Assembly: GCF_024171495.1 (NCBI RefSeq)
Contig: NZ_JALJZW010000002.1
Span: forward strand, 1-64,000
DNA length: 64,000 nt
Origin: Deinococcus sp. HSC-46F16
Lineage (GTDB): Bacteria > Deinococcota > Deinococci > Deinococcales > Deinococcaceae
Direction: 5' to 3'
Shown here: positions 15,694-29,955 of the stretch, in pieces
Layout of the letters: the number at the start of each line of letters is the position of its first letter
Position numbering within the stretch: the first letter of the stretch is position 1
Notes under the pieces: model-generated
Told to the model about the DNA's origin: nothing
The model's input: only the letters and a program-made list of their open reading frames with translations
Databases searched by the model: none
Translations under genes and position numbers: made by a program

Positions 15694-16352
15694 GGCCGGT
15701 TCAGGCGGCGCTCCAGCAGGGCGAACAGCCGCGCCGCCACGTTCGACAGCAGGAAATAGATCAGCGCGACGGCGAGGTACAGCGGCACCGGCTGGTAGGT
15801 GATGGACACCAGCCCACGGGTGGTCAGCAGCAGTTCGGACACCGTGATCACGCTGGCGAGGCTGGAATCCTTGAGGAGGCCGATGAACTGGTTCCCCAGC
15901 GCGGGCACGGCCGTCCGGGCCGCCTGCGGAATCAAGACCAGCCGCAGGATGTCCCAGGGCTTCAGGCCCAGCGCCCGCGCCGCCTCGGTCTGGCCCCGGT
16001 CCACGGCGTTCAGGCTGCCCCGGATGATCTCGGCGGCGTAGGCCCCGGCGAAGAGGCTCAGGCCCAGCACCGCCGTGTTGAAGGCGGGCAGCGAGACGCC
16101 CGTGATCTGCGGCAGCGCGAAGAAAAGGAAAAAGAGCTGCACCAGCAGCGGCGTGCCGCGGAAGGTCTCGATATAGGCCCCCGCCAGCAGCCGCACGGGC
16201 GCCAGGCGCGACCTCCGCCCCAGCCCGGCGATCAGACCCAGGATCAGGCCGAAGATGCTCGCCAGGACCGTGAGGGACAGCGTGAGCTGGGCGCCGCGCC
16301 ACAGGGCCGCGAGCGCGTCGGGGGTGAACACGGTGGAGAGGGTGGACAGCAT
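15672..16352 (-). CDS. polar amino acid ABC transporter permease (HisM/GlnP family)
   Basis: 226 aa with about five membrane segments. Family motifs are ETFRGTPLLVQLFFLFFALP, the EAA loop QTEAARALGLKPWDILRLV and GNQFIGLLKDSSLASVI. It lies 81 bp downstream of a family-3 binding protein on the same strand. No ATPase gene is in this cluster, so an ATP-binding subunit must come from elsewhere. The last 22 bp overlap the convergent thiamine pyrophosphokinase gene. Confidence 0.9.
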
Positions 16353-16433
16353 GGGCAGAACCTCCTATATCGGCGGGGCCAGAAGAAGGGGCCGCACGGC
16401 TGATCCGCACGGCCCACTTCCGGCTGCCTGGTT

Positions 16434-17204
16434 TTACTTGGCGGGCACCGTGATGTCGGAGCCGAGGTACTTGAGGCTCAGGCGCTTCATCGTGCCGTCG
16501 GCCCGCATGGCGGCCAGCGCCTTTTCCACGGCGGCCTTGAGCTGCGGCTGGTTCTTGCCCAGCGTGATGTAGGGGTTGTCCTGCAACAGCACCGGCCCGG
16601 CCAGCTTGAGCTTCTGCCCGTTCTTGATGGCGACGCTGCCCACCGTGCGGGTGGTGATCATCCCGGCGGCGCGGCCCGCGTTCAGCGCCAGGAAGATCTC
16701 CTGCTCGCCGCTGTAGGTCACGACGTTGGTGTACTTGCGGTCGCGCAGGAACTTTTCGAAGACGGTGCCCTGGGCCACCGCAACGGGCTTGCCGTTCAGC
16801 CCCGCGAGGCTGCGGGCCGATGAATTCGCGGGCACCACCAGTTGCAGGCCGTCGTAGTAGTAGGGACGGCTCAGGAAGTCCACCGCCCGCTCGCGCTCCG
16901 GGGTCTTGCTCTGGGAGGCGACGGCGATGTCGAACTGCCCGGCCTGCAACCCCGCGATGATGGAGGGGAACTCGGCTTTGATCAGCCGGGCGCGGACGCC
17001 GAGGCGCTTGGCGATCTCGCGGGCCACGTCGGCATCGAAGCCGGTCAGCGAGCCGTCGGGGGCAGGCTGCGAGAAGGGCGGGTACTCACCGCTCATCACG
17101 ACGCGCAGTTCGCCGCGCTTGCGGACATCGGCGAGCTCGGCATGCGCGGCCGAGGTGACCGCGAGGGCGAGGGTGGACAGCAGCAGCAGACGGGATTTCA
17201 ACAT
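16434..17204 (-). CDS. amino acid ABC transporter substrate-binding protein (family 3)
   Basis: 256 aa. Signal peptide of 22 residues ending SAAHA, then LADVRKRGELRVVMSGEYPP, FDADVAREIAKRLGV, and the domain-hinge and ligand region SRPYYYDGLQLVVPANSS typical of SBP_bac_3. ATG at 17204 is preceded by AGGAG, while an upstream in-frame start lacks this. Pairs with the downstream permease as a polar amino acid importer; the specific ligand is not evident. Confidence 0.9.
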   Translation of the reverse strand: MLKSRLLLLSTLALAVTSAAHAELADVRKRGELRVVMSGEYPPFSQPAPDGSLTGFDADVAREIAKRLGVRARLIKAEFPSIIAGLQAGQFDIAVASQSKTPERERAVDFLSRPYYYDGLQLVVPANSSARSLAGLNGKPVAVAQGTVFEKFLRDRKYTNVVTYSGEQEIFLALNAGRAAGMITTRTVGSVAIKNGQKLKLAGPVLLQDNPYITLGKNQPQLKAAVEKALAAMRADGTMKRLSLKYLGSDITVPAK

Positions 17205-17328
17205 GGGACTCTCCTGACCCTGGAACGTGAAAGAGGGCAAACGGGTCCCACGCTACCCCGTCTGCCCCCCGATTGCCGAGAAGGGTTTCTTAAGTTGGTA
17301 CGAGAGGCTACAGGTCAGGCCTTGCGGA

Positions 17329-18708
17329 TCAGGGTGTTGCCGGGCACGCCTCTACCCCCGCACGGGTCTTGCGGGTAAAGCGGCAGCCGTAGGTGGGGCT
17401 GGCGACGGTGGTAGCGGTCAGCACGTCATCCCCGGCGGGCTTCACGCCCGTGCGCTCCCAGGCCACGAGGTCATTGAAGGCTTCGACGAGTTCCGCCCCA
17501 TCGAACTCGCAGTGGCCCGCCGCGCGAATGGCCCGCTGCACCAGGCGGTCGCCGTTGCCACTGGCCTGCGCCGCCTGGCGGTAGAGCTGCTGGTGCCGGA
17601 AGGGCACGTAGAAGTCGCCCAGCGTGTGCAGGGTCAGTACGGGCACGCTGAACTGACCGTTCACGGCGGGCAGCCAGCGCAGGCCGCCGGGCCGGGCGAT
17701 GTTCGCGGCGGGATCGGCCTTCACGCGCAGAATCACGTCGTTGAAAGTCTTCTCGGCGGCGGTGGGGGCGGCGTCGCTCGTCCAGCGGTAGACCCGGCCC
17801 TCGTTGCCGTAGAGGTTGCGGGTCAGGATGCCGTTGATCGTGCCGTCGGACCCACCCGTGCTGAAGACCGCGTTCTGGTAGGCGGCGAGGCGGAAGCCCT
17901 GCTCGAAGACGGGGCGGTCCCCGCCGGTCAGGCGGCGGGCGATCTCGCGCAACCGGGCACCCTGGGCCTCGTTCTCGGTCCAGGTCGGCCCCTCGGTCTC
18001 GGTGAAAAGGGCCTGTTTGATCGCGGGCAGCAGGTCCTGGTAGTTGCTCTGGGGGAAGGTGCGCGGCCCCAGCCCGGCGAGCTGGGCGGCAACCAGGGTG
18101 TAGTCGCCCAGCCAATCGAACTGGTACGCCTCGTCCATCACCCCGCACAGCGGGAGGGCGGCGGCGTAGTTGACGCGGTTTTTGGCCGTCGCCAGCGTCT
18201 CCTTTTCCACGGCGGCGGCCGTGATGTGCCCGCCCATCGAGACGCCCATGATCAGGTACTTGCTCGGCTTGGCGTACTTGTTGCCGGTCAGGCGCTCGAA
18301 GGCGAGCGCGAGTGCGTTGGTGTCCTCCACCCCCGCCTGCACGTCGTAGTAGTTGGCCGAGTAGCTGCTCGCGGCCCAGGCGTATCCCTGCGCGAGGAGG
18401 GCGGCGCGGATCGGGGGCGGGGCCACGGTCAGGTTCTCCCCGGTGCCCGCGTAGCCGTGCGCGTACATGACCAGGGTGCCGTTCCAGTTCGCCGGAACCT
18501 CGATCTGGTAGGCGGCGTCGCCGCGCAGCCCCGCATAGGTGCCCTGGTAGAGGGTGGCGCCCGTCACGGAGGCGAGGGTGGGCGGGACGGCCTTGAAGGT
18601 GCGGCCCGCCTGGGCAGGCACCTCGGCGGGGGGCCGCACCTGGGTGCAACTGCCCAGCAGCAGGCTGGCGGCAAGGAACACGGGCACGGGGGAACGGAAG
18701 AGCGTCAT
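17329..18708 (-). CDS. secreted alpha/beta-hydrolase lipoprotein
   Basis: 459 aa. Signal peptide with lipobox LLGSC (Cys near residue 21). The hydrolase core shows an oxyanion-type AHGYAGTGEN, a nucleophile elbow GVSMGG (Ser near residue 175), a GDFYVPFRHQQ segment and a late AGHCEFDG supplying the His. The architecture suggests an esterase/peptidase-like enzyme; the substrate is unknown. The C terminus has paired Cys (YGCRF, VEACP) that may form a disulfide outside the cell. Single gene with flanking intergenic spacers. Confidence 0.78.
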   Translation of the reverse strand: MTLFRSPVPVFLAASLLLGSCTQVRPPAEVPAQAGRTFKAVPPTLASVTGATLYQGTYAGLRGDAAYQIEVPANWNGTLVMYAHGYAGTGENLTVAPPPIRAALLAQGYAWAASSYSANYYDVQAGVEDTNALALAFERLTGNKYAKPSKYLIMGVSMGGHITAAAVEKETLATAKNRVNYAAALPLCGVMDEAYQFDWLGDYTLVAAQLAGLGPRTFPQSNYQDLLPAIKQALFTETEGPTWTENEAQGARLREIARRLTGGDRPVFEQGFRLAAYQNAVFSTGGSDGTINGILTRNLYGNEGRVYRWTSDAAPTAAEKTFNDVILRVKADPAANIARPGGLRWLPAVNGQFSVPVLTLHTLGDFYVPFRHQQLYRQAAQASGNGDRLVQRAIRAAGHCEFDGAELVEAFNDLVAWERTGVKPAGDDVLTATTVASPTYGCRFTRKTRAGVEACPATP

Positions 18709-18865
18709 AGAACCTCCGAAGAAGGGGAAGCCGTCCGGCGACCACGCGGGGACCCGGGGAGAGGCGAAGCGGATTGTGAACAGAAGCTCCCCCAGTTAAG
18801 GGCACCCGGGCGGCCCCTGTCAACGCGCCGGGAACCCCCCACCCGCCCGCCCCGTATGGGGGGCT

Positions 18866-19588
18866 ATGACGAGACGTGGACCCGGATGTGGCTGCCTGGG
18901 GTGTGGGGGCGGCGGCCTGCTCGTGTTGGCCGTGCTGGGAGCACTCGCGTGGTTCCTGGTGATTCAGCCTGCGCGGACCTTTCTGGAATCGTGGCAGGGG
19001 GCGGGGACGGCCACCACCCAGCCGCAGACGCCGCCCCCCTCCCCGGGCGGAACGGGCATCGACGTGCCCACCCTGCCGGGGCCGAACGGCGGGAGCACGG
19101 CGACCACGCCCCCGCAGGGGGAAGCGAGCCAGCCCGCTTCCCCAGCAGGAGCGCCCCTCACCCGGTCGGATGTGGAGAGCTTCCTGGCCGTGCGCCGAGA
19201 CGTGCAGGCCGCGCTGGGAGACAACTTCGCGCAGCTTCAACAGGTCTGGACCGACATCCAGCAGGGCCAGTCGCCCAACATCCTGACGCTGGCGCAGGTG
19301 CTGGGGCGCGTCAGCGGCAGCGTCGGCGCAGCCCGCACCGCCCAGGCGCAGGCCCTGACCCGCGAGGGCCTCAGCCCCGAGCGCTACGCCCAGATTCGCG
19401 GCGCGGTGAACCGGGCGCTCGGCGTGCCCGACATCGACTTCGCCCAAGCCGCCGAGGCCCTGCGCTCGGGCCGTCTGCCCGACCTAGGGACGACCGTGCG
19501 GGCGGCGACGCCCGAAGAACGTGCCCTGGTCGCCCCCTACCGGGCGGAGTTAACGCAGACAGCGGCGCTGGGGTTGCTGGGGCTGTAG
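18866..19588 (+). CDS. hypothetical single-pass membrane protein
   Basis: 240 aa, family not recognised. A Gly/Cys-rich N terminus (CGCLGCGGGG) precedes one membrane helix at about residues 17-35. A Pro/Thr/Gly-rich linker covers about 45-95. The C-terminal 140 residues form a helical domain starting near LTRSDVESFLAVRRDVQAAL. N-terminal location of the helix suggests an anchored extracytoplasmic domain. It ends at a strong terminator before hemL. Confidence 0.6.
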   Translation: MTRRGPGCGCLGCGGGGLLVLAVLGALAWFLVIQPARTFLESWQGAGTATTQPQTPPPSPGGTGIDVPTLPGPNGGSTATTPPQGEASQPASPAGAPLTRSDVESFLAVRRDVQAALGDNFAQLQQVWTDIQQGQSPNILTLAQVLGRVSGSVGAARTAQAQALTREGLSPERYAQIRGAVNRALGVPDIDFAQAAEALRSGRLPDLGTTVRAATPEERALVAPYRAELTQTAALGLLGL

Positions 19589-19611
19589 ACCCTGCCTCCA
19601 CCAAGCGGAGA

Positions 19612-19643
19612 TGCCCTGGCCTCGGCCGGGGCACTTTTCCTTT
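19612..19643 (+). terminator. intrinsic terminator upstream of hemL
   Basis: TGCCCTGGCC (19612-19621) pairs with GGCCGGGGCA (19624-19633) with one mismatch, followed by the T-rich TTTTCCTTTT. It ends the preceding membrane-protein transcript. Confidence 0.8.
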
Positions 19644-19700
19644 TGGCAGGCTCAGCACGGATTACTGACGGGCCTTCTCCACACCCCGTAAGGTAAGCCC

Positions 19701-21037
<1,337 letters not shown>

Positions 21038-21041
<4 letters not shown>

Positions 21042-21466
21042 CCCTGCTGGAAAGCACCCCCGACGTGATTCGCGTTCTGGCCGACAACAAGGTGGTCGCC
21101 GTCGTCGGCTTTCACCCCGACCCGATGAAACCCGCCCACTACGTCCCCGAGTACCTGCACCGCCAGGGCTACACGGTGATTCCGGTGAACCCGGCCCTCG
21201 CCGCGCGGGGCGAGAGTTACTTCGGGCAGAAGGCGGTCGCCACCCTCGCGGAGATCGGCACGCCGGTGGACGTGGTGGAGGTCTTTCGCCGCAGCGACAA
21301 GGTGCACCAGCATCTGGGCGACATTCTCGCCATGCAGCCCCTGCCGCGCGTGGTGTGGCTGCAACTCGGCATCCGCGACGACGCGACGGCGCGGGCACTG
21401 ACCCAGCGCGGCATCGACGTGATTCAGGACCGCTGCATGCTGGCGGACCACCGGGCGCTGCTGTAG
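21038..21466 (+). CDS. CoA-binding protein (YccU-like)
   Basis: 142 aa CoA-binding Rossmann domain. N-terminal VVAVVGFHPDPMKPAHYVP, GYTVIPVNP and C-terminal QDRCMLADH match small CoA_binding_2 proteins. ATG overlaps the hemL stop (ATGA), so co-translation is expected. The role of this family is unknown; a link to heme synthesis is only suggested by context. A 15-bp perfect hairpin follows. Confidence 0.85.
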
Positions 21467-21475
21467 GAAGCCGTC

Positions 21476-21516
21476 AGGGGTCGGTCCCCGCCCCGATCTG
21501 CCGGGGACCGACCCCT
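21476..21516. terminator. perfect 15-bp hairpin between convergent genes
   Basis: AGGGGTCGGTCCCCG (21476-21490) pairs exactly with CGGGGACCGACCCCT (21502-21516), loop 11 nt. It lies between the CoA-binding gene and moeA and overlaps the moeA stop codon. There is no T tract, so Rho-independent activity is uncertain, but it is placed as a shared terminator. Confidence 0.6.
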
Positions 21517-22705
21517 ACAGCCACACCACCTCCACCTCCTCCCCCACCGGCACCCCTGGCCCCTCCGGGATGACCACCAGCACGTCCGCCTCGCCCAGCG
21601 AGCGCAGCACCCCGCTGCCCTGCTGGCCGTAGTCGCGAACCTCGCCGCCCGACACGACGCCGCGCCAGAGGGCTGTCTTGTCGGGCAGGCCCTTGAAGGC
21701 CGTCCCGGCCCGCAGCCGCAGCGTCCGCAGGGGCTGTCCGGTCAACACGGGCCGCACGATGACCCCGAACACGACGAGGCTGCTCACCGGGTTGCCGGGC
21801 AGCCCGAAGACCGGGAGCCCCCCCCAGCGTCCCAGCAGGGCAGGGCCGCCGGGCCGCATCCGAATCTTCCAGAAGACGACCTCGCCGCGTTCGATCAACA
21901 AGTCGCGCATGAAGTCGTACTTGCCCATGCTGACGCCGCCGCTGGTGAGCAGCAGGTCAGCGCCGCCCGCCGCCGCCAGGGCCTCCGCCAGCGCGTCGGG
22001 GCTGTCGGGAGCGTGGCCGAGGTTGAGCACGTCGCAGCCGCACTCTTCCAGCAGGGCCGCGAGGCCGTAGCGGTTGCTGTCGTAGACCTGCCCCGGCAGC
22101 AGGGCCTCGCCCGGTTCACGCACCTCGTCCCCGGTGGAGAGCAAGGCCACCCGCAGGCGGCGGCGCACCGGCACCTCGGCGTGCCCCAGCGCCGCCGCGA
22201 GTGCGACGCGGGCGGGTGTCAGGAGGACTCCGGCCCGCAGGACCAGCTCGCCCGCCCGGAAGTCCCCCCCCTCGGGCCGCACGTCGCCAGGGCTGGCAGG
22301 GCGGCGCAGGAGGACGTGCTCGGGGCCGTCCTCCGCCAGTTGCTCCACCGGGCAGATCGCGTCCGCGCCCGGTGGCAACGGCGCCCCGGTGTAGATGCGG
22401 ACACACTCACCCGGCTCCACGGTCCCCGCGAAGGGCAGCCCCGCGCGGCTCTCGCCCACCACCCGCAGGCGTGCAGGCGTATCCGGGCTGGCCCCCAACG
22501 TGTCGGCCTCCCGCGCGGCGATGCCGTCCAGGGCGCTCTCGGTCGCGCTGGGATGGCTCACGCGGGCGGCGAGGTCGGCGGCGAGGCGGCGGCCCCGTGC
22601 TCCGGCCAGGGGAAGCACCTCGGTGCCGGGGTCGGGGAGCAGGGCCGCGAGGCTCTGCCGCGCTTCGGCCACACCGACGTGCATGGGAAAGGTCGGGCGG
22701 GTCAT
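21515..22705 (-). CDS. moeA: molybdopterin molybdenumtransferase
   Basis: 396 aa. MoeA inserts molybdate into adenylated molybdopterin. Motifs: an IYTGAPLPPGAD segment, STGDEV, TSGGVSMGKYDF and GLPGNPVSSLVVF, with the C-terminal beta-barrel domain IV present. The nearby form-II molybdenum hydroxylase operon (23.4-27.2 kb) is a likely user of the cofactor. Single gene on this strand, ending at the shared hairpin. Confidence 0.94.
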   Translation of the reverse strand: MTRPTFPMHVGVAEARQSLAALLPDPGTEVLPLAGARGRRLAADLAARVSHPSATESALDGIAAREADTLGASPDTPARLRVVGESRAGLPFAGTVEPGECVRIYTGAPLPPGADAICPVEQLAEDGPEHVLLRRPASPGDVRPEGGDFRAGELVLRAGVLLTPARVALAAALGHAEVPVRRRLRVALLSTGDEVREPGEALLPGQVYDSNRYGLAALLEECGCDVLNLGHAPDSPDALAEALAAAGGADLLLTSGGVSMGKYDFMRDLLIERGEVVFWKIRMRPGGPALLGRWGGLPVFGLPGNPVSSLVVFGVIVRPVLTGQPLRTLRLRAGTAFKGLPDKTALWRGVVSGGEVRDYGQQGSGVLRSLGEADVLVVIPEGPGVPVGEEVEVVWL

Positions 22706-22809
22706 GGGGGCAGCATAGGGCGGCGAAGGAGCGGGGCCGGAGCGACGGGGTAGACTCCGGGGGCAAGTCCGCGATTCTGGCCCGCCTATTTCCCCGAATG
22801 GAGACTCCC

Positions 22810-23289
22810 ATGAACATTACCCAGGACAAGGTTGTCGAGATCGACTACGTGCTCAAGGTGGACGGCGAGGTCGTCGACGCCAGCGAGGGCGGCGAGCCGC
22901 TGACCTACCTGCACGGCCACAACAACATCATCCCCGGCCTGGAGCGGGCGCTGGAAGGCAAGCGCCAGGGCGACAGCCTCCACGTGACCGTGCAGCCCGA
23001 AGACGGCTATGGCGCCCGCGACGAGGACAACATCGAGACCCTGGACCGCGAGGACTTCGAGGACGACATCGAGGTCGGCGCGACCTACTACGCGCAGGCC
23101 GAAGACGGCTCCGTGCTGCCCTTCACGGTACTCGCGGTCGAGGGGGACACCGTACAGGTGGACTTCAACGCTCCCCTCGCGGGCAAGGTGCTCGACTTCG
23201 ACGTGACCGTCAAGGCCGTGCGCGACGCCACCGCCGAGGAACTGGAGCACGGCCACGCCCACACGCCGGGCATGCACGACGAGGAATAA
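22810..23289 (+). CDS. slyD: FKBP-type peptidyl-prolyl isomerase, SlyD-like
   Basis: 159 aa. FKBP fold split by an insert-in-flap domain: VVEIDYVLKVDGEVVDAS, PLTYLHGHNNIIPGLERAL, then EDGYGARDEDN (insert) and FNAPLAGKVLDFDVTV. The acidic chain ends in a short His-containing tail (EHGHAHTPGMH), a reduced form of the SlyD metal-binding tail. ATG at 22810 has GGAG six bases upstream; an ATG four codons earlier lacks a ribosome site. Cytosolic chaperone/isomerase. Confidence 0.9.
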   Translation: MNITQDKVVEIDYVLKVDGEVVDASEGGEPLTYLHGHNNIIPGLERALEGKRQGDSLHVTVQPEDGYGARDEDNIETLDREDFEDDIEVGATYYAQAEDGSVLPFTVLAVEGDTVQVDFNAPLAGKVLDFDVTVKAVRDATAEELEHGHAHTPGMHDEE

Positions 23290-23307
23290 GCCGCCAGCAG
23301 ATGAGAA

Positions 23308-23339
23308 GGCCCCAGTCTGAAGCTGGGGCTTTCTGCTTT
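23308..23339. terminator. terminator between slyD and the molybdenum hydroxylase operon
   Basis: GCCCCAG (23309-23315) pairs with CTGGGGC (23323-23329), followed by TTTCTGCTTT on the plus strand. It serves slyD and probably also the convergent operon end. Confidence 0.8.
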
Positions 23340-23354
23340 GGGTTGGCCGCTTCC

Positions 23355-24146
23355 CTACACCCTCGCCGCCGCCCGCCCCGCCAGCACATCCACCAGATGC
23401 GCCCGGTACTCGGGGCTGGCAAAGCGGTCGCCCAACAGATTGGCGGCGTCCACCAACCCCTGCCCGGCGGGCTGGCCCGCGTTCAGGCGCTCCTCAAGGA
23501 GGGTCAGGCGCTCGGCCTTCTCCCCCGCCCCGGTGTAGGCGGCACGAATCTGCCCGTCCGCGTGGCGCACCACGGCCACGCCCGCAATCGCGTAGTGGCT
23601 GGCGGGGTGCTTGAACTTCTCGTAGGCGCCCCCCCGCACGGTCGCCGGGATGCGGATGTGGGTGAGCAGCTCGCCGGGCTGCACCGCACTTTCGAACATA
23701 CCCACGAACATCTCGTCGGCGGGGACGGTGCGTTCACCGCCGAGGCCGCGAATGACGAACTCCGCGCCGAGCGCCAGCGCCACCGCCGGGTAGTCCGCGC
23801 TGGGGTCGGCGTGGGCGAGCGAGCCGCCGATGGTGCCCCGGTTGCGGACCATCGGGTCCCCGACCTCGTGGGCGACCTCGGGGAAAAGGGGCAGTTCCGA
23901 GCGCAGCACCTGCGCGTGGGTGGTCATCGCGCCCACCACGAACACGTCCCCCTCGCGCCGGATGCCCCGCAGTTCCTCCAGGCCGAACACATCGAGCAGG
24001 GCGGGCGGTTGGGCCAGCCGCAGCCGCATGGCGGGCAGCAGCGAGTGGCCCCCCGCGATCACCTTGAGGTCGGGATTCTCGGCCATCAGCGTCAGGGCTT
24101 CCTGCACGCTGCTGGCGCGGTGGTAGTCGAAGTTGACTGGGTACAT
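23355..24146 (-). CDS. CO-dehydrogenase-like FAD-binding (medium) subunit
   Basis: 263 aa CoxM-type flavoprotein. FAD pyrophosphate-binding motifs AGGHSLLP (near residue 32) and TIGGSLAHADPSAD (near 108) are intact. It passes electrons from the Fe-S subunit to an acceptor. Last gene in an S-L-M operon, about 105 bp after the large subunit across a palindromic repeat. Confidence 0.9.
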   Translation of the reverse strand: MYPVNFDYHRASSVQEALTLMAENPDLKVIAGGHSLLPAMRLRLAQPPALLDVFGLEELRGIRREGDVFVVGAMTTHAQVLRSELPLFPEVAHEVGDPMVRNRGTIGGSLAHADPSADYPAVALALGAEFVIRGLGGERTVPADEMFVGMFESAVQPGELLTHIRIPATVRGGAYEKFKHPASHYAIAGVAVVRHADGQIRAAYTGAGEKAERLTLLEERLNAGQPAGQGLVDAANLLGDRFASPEYRAHLVDVLAGRAAARV

Positions 24147-24251
24147 AGGCCTCCCTTTGGTCGGTGTCTCAGGGTCAAAGGGTCTAAGCGTCCAAGAAGG
24201 GCAGGAACTTTAAGCCCTTAGACCCTTTGACTCTCGACTCTTAGACCTTCG

Positions 24252-24256
<5 letters not shown>
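24147..24256. repeat. duplicated intergenic palindrome, copy A
   Basis: Between the large and medium subunit genes. GTCAAAGGGTCTAAG (24174-24188) pairs perfectly with CTTAGACCCTTTGAC (24217-24231). The similarity to copy B (26643-26765) extends from the Shine-Dalgarno of the downstream gene through the palindrome into the last codons of the upstream gene, both of which end GQAADD. Confidence 0.75.
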
Positions 24257-26642
<2,386 letters not shown>

Positions 26643-26747
26643 TGTGCCTCCCTTTGGTCGGCGTCTCAGGGTCAAAGGGTCTAAGTGTCCAGAAAATCGG
26701 GGACTTCATGCCCTTAGACCCTTCGACTCTCGACCCTTGGACCTGCT

Positions 26748-26765
<18 letters not shown>
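26643..26765. repeat. duplicated intergenic palindrome, copy B
   Basis: Between the small and large subunit genes. GTCAAAGGGTCTAAG (26671-26685) pairs with CTTAGACCCTTCGAC (26713-26727), one mismatch. By eye about 80 percent identical to copy A over about 110 bp. Confidence 0.75.
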
Positions 26766-27245
<480 letters not shown>

Positions 27246-27551
27246 GGCCGCCTCCCGGCGCGGGCGGGGAGAGGAGGAAACGGGGAGTGCTCCAGCATGG
27301 TCGACCTCCGGGTGGGGGGTGAGCGGGCGGGGCAAGCAGGAACCGGGTTGTGTGTACTCGCCTATTGAAGCATGAACGCCGCCGCCCATGCGCGGGACAG
27401 GTTGCGGTCTAGCCCTGGTGTGCCCGGTGACAGACGCGGTTGGTGTAGGCTGTACGCTGTTGTCACGACCGGGGCAGACCCCCCGGCGGCTTTTTGTGGG
27501 ACGACCACTGCCCCGGAGCCAACTCGTGAATTCCTTCACTGGAGAGTGTGC
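27246..27551. other. divergent intergenic region between the hydroxylase operon and ndh
   Basis: 306 bp without a supported gene. It must hold promoters for both directions. I see no clear TTGACA/TATAAT pair. A purine-rich GGGGAGAGGAGG on the plus strand near 27270 is not followed by a plausible gene. The ndh ribosome site (GGAG, about 8 nt before the ATG) is at the right end. Confidence 0.4.
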
Positions 27552-28692
<1,141 letters not shown>

Positions 28693-28709
28693 TCGGCGCT
28701 GAGCACGAC

Positions 28710-28739
28710 AGAGGGGGCTGCCTGCGGGTGGCCCTCTTC
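28710..28739 (+). terminator. terminator after the NADH dehydrogenase gene
   Basis: AGAGGG (28710-28715) pairs with CCCTCT (28732-28737), followed by the T-rich TCCCTTTGG. Located 19 bp after the stop. Confidence 0.65.
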
Positions 28740-28801
28740 CCTTTGGGTGGGAAAATTCTCTGTCAGACCTCTGCACGAATGCCACGCCTACACTGCCCCC
28801 C

Positions 28802-29323
28802 ATGGTGCGCGGTGATCTGGCGGTCTTTCCGTTCCTGCCCGTGATGCAGATGTTGCTGTCGAGCGGTCGCCGGGGGCGGCTGAGCGTGGCGCACGCACGG
28901 GGCGGCGAAGTGTGGGTCGAGCCGGGCGAGCTGGTCCACGCCCGGTCTGGGGGACTGACCGGCGAAGGTGCCTTGCAAGTCCTGAGCACGCTGGACGGCG
29001 GGCAATTCACCTTCGCCCCCGACGTGCCCGCCGCCGAGCGCACGCTCTCGCTGCGGCGCGAGGCCGCCCTGCGCCGCTTGATCGAGGAGTCGGACGCCTG
29101 GGGACCGCTGCTGCACGTCTTTCCAGACTGGAGCCGCCCGCTGCGCTTCACGGCCCGCTGGACCGAGGCTCAGCCCGTGACCCGCTCGCAGTACGTAGCT
29201 CTGAGCCTGATTCCCGAGGCACTGCCCCTGCGAACCATGCTTGACCGCTGCGGCCTTCCCCCCCGGAACGCCCTGGAAACCATTCACCCCTTTGTCACGG
29301 CGGGGCTGGTAGAGGTCGGCTAA
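28802..29323 (+). CDS. DUF4388-like (PATAN-type) protein
   Basis: 173 aa. The N-terminal 75 residues match the DUF4388 pattern: LAVFPFLPVMQMLLSSGRRGRLSV, then EVWVEPGELVHARSG and GEGALQVLSTLDGGQFTF. These domains are common in Deinococcus and often occur near GTPase or two-component modules; their role is not firmly known. The C-terminal half looks like a winged-helix-type fold. Convergent with the next gene, with abutting ends. Confidence 0.65.
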   Translation: MVRGDLAVFPFLPVMQMLLSSGRRGRLSVAHARGGEVWVEPGELVHARSGGLTGEGALQVLSTLDGGQFTFAPDVPAAERTLSLRREAALRRLIEESDAWGPLLHVFPDWSRPLRFTARWTEAQPVTRSQYVALSLIPEALPLRTMLDRCGLPPRNALETIHPFVTAGLVEVG

Positions 29324-29869
29324 CTAGAGCCGGACCTCTCCCAGCGCGGAAAGCGGGATCGTTCCCCGGTACAGCACATGGGGCACGTCCGACCACAGGA
29401 TCAAGGGGGCTTGCGGGGGGAGGGTCCGCAGCCGCTTCAAGGTTGTGACGGGCGGCTCGCTGACCTGCGCCAGCGTGGGAGCGTCGTAGGGGGCGTAGTC
29501 GTCCGGGAGGGGCGGTGTGTAGCGCCCACCGGGCCAGAGGCGCACGCGCTTCACGCACGCCCGCGCCGGGTTCAGCGCGTCCGCCCGCAGGGTCCAGAAG
29601 CGGATGGGCGGCACCTCGCGTCTGGACTCGCGCACAGCGTCCAGCAGTGGGCCGGGGTGAACGGGCGAAAAGAACAGCACGTCGCCCCAACCGCACTCCA
29701 GGGGAAGCACCCGCTCGGCGGCCAGTTCCTCGCGGCCCGCGTATTTGGCAGCCTCGCGGGCATAAATGTCGGGGTGGGCTTCACGCAGCGCGTTGAGCGG
29801 CAGGAGCCTACCGCCTCGTACGTCCCGCGCGGCCCGGTGGTAGAGGGTGAACTCGCTCAAAGCTGGCAT
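29324..29869 (-). CDS. conserved hypothetical, possible DarT/ADP-ribosyltransferase-like fold
   Basis: 181 aa, family not firmly recognised. Blocks that look conserved: FTLYHRAARDV at the N terminus, KYAGREELAAERVLPLECGW, DVLFFSPVHPGPLLDAV and the C-terminal VLYRGTIPLSALG. The order 'YH... GRE... DVLFFSP.HP' recalls DarT (DUF4433), where an Arg and a Glu act on NAD; this is inference from pattern only. It faces the DUF4388-like gene and is divergent from the T-box leader. Confidence 0.45.
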   Translation of the reverse strand: MPALSEFTLYHRAARDVRGGRLLPLNALREAHPDIYAREAAKYAGREELAAERVLPLECGWGDVLFFSPVHPGPLLDAVRESRREVPPIRFWTLRADALNPARACVKRVRLWPGGRYTPPLPDDYAPYDAPTLAQVSEPPVTTLKRLRTLPPQAPLILWSDVPHVLYRGTIPLSALGEVRL

Positions 29870-29920
29870 CGCCCCAGGGTGACGGCCCCGCCCTTCCCCT
29901 ACTATTCGCCAGGAGGCGGA

Positions 29921-29949
29921 TTGAAACCCGCCCGCCCGCACCCTAGACT
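29921..29949 (+). promoter_or_regulatory. promoter of the T-box/valS transcript
   Basis: -35 TTGAAA (29921-29926), 17-nt spacer, -10 TAGACT (29944-29949). The predicted start near 29956 is just ahead of the T-box stem I. Confidence 0.75.
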
Positions 29950-29955
29950 CCCCAT

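Noticed and set aside
17227..19668. 813-aa plus-strand open frame
   Set aside because: Crosses the hydrolase lipoprotein gene antisense and the membrane protein gene in another frame; no motifs.
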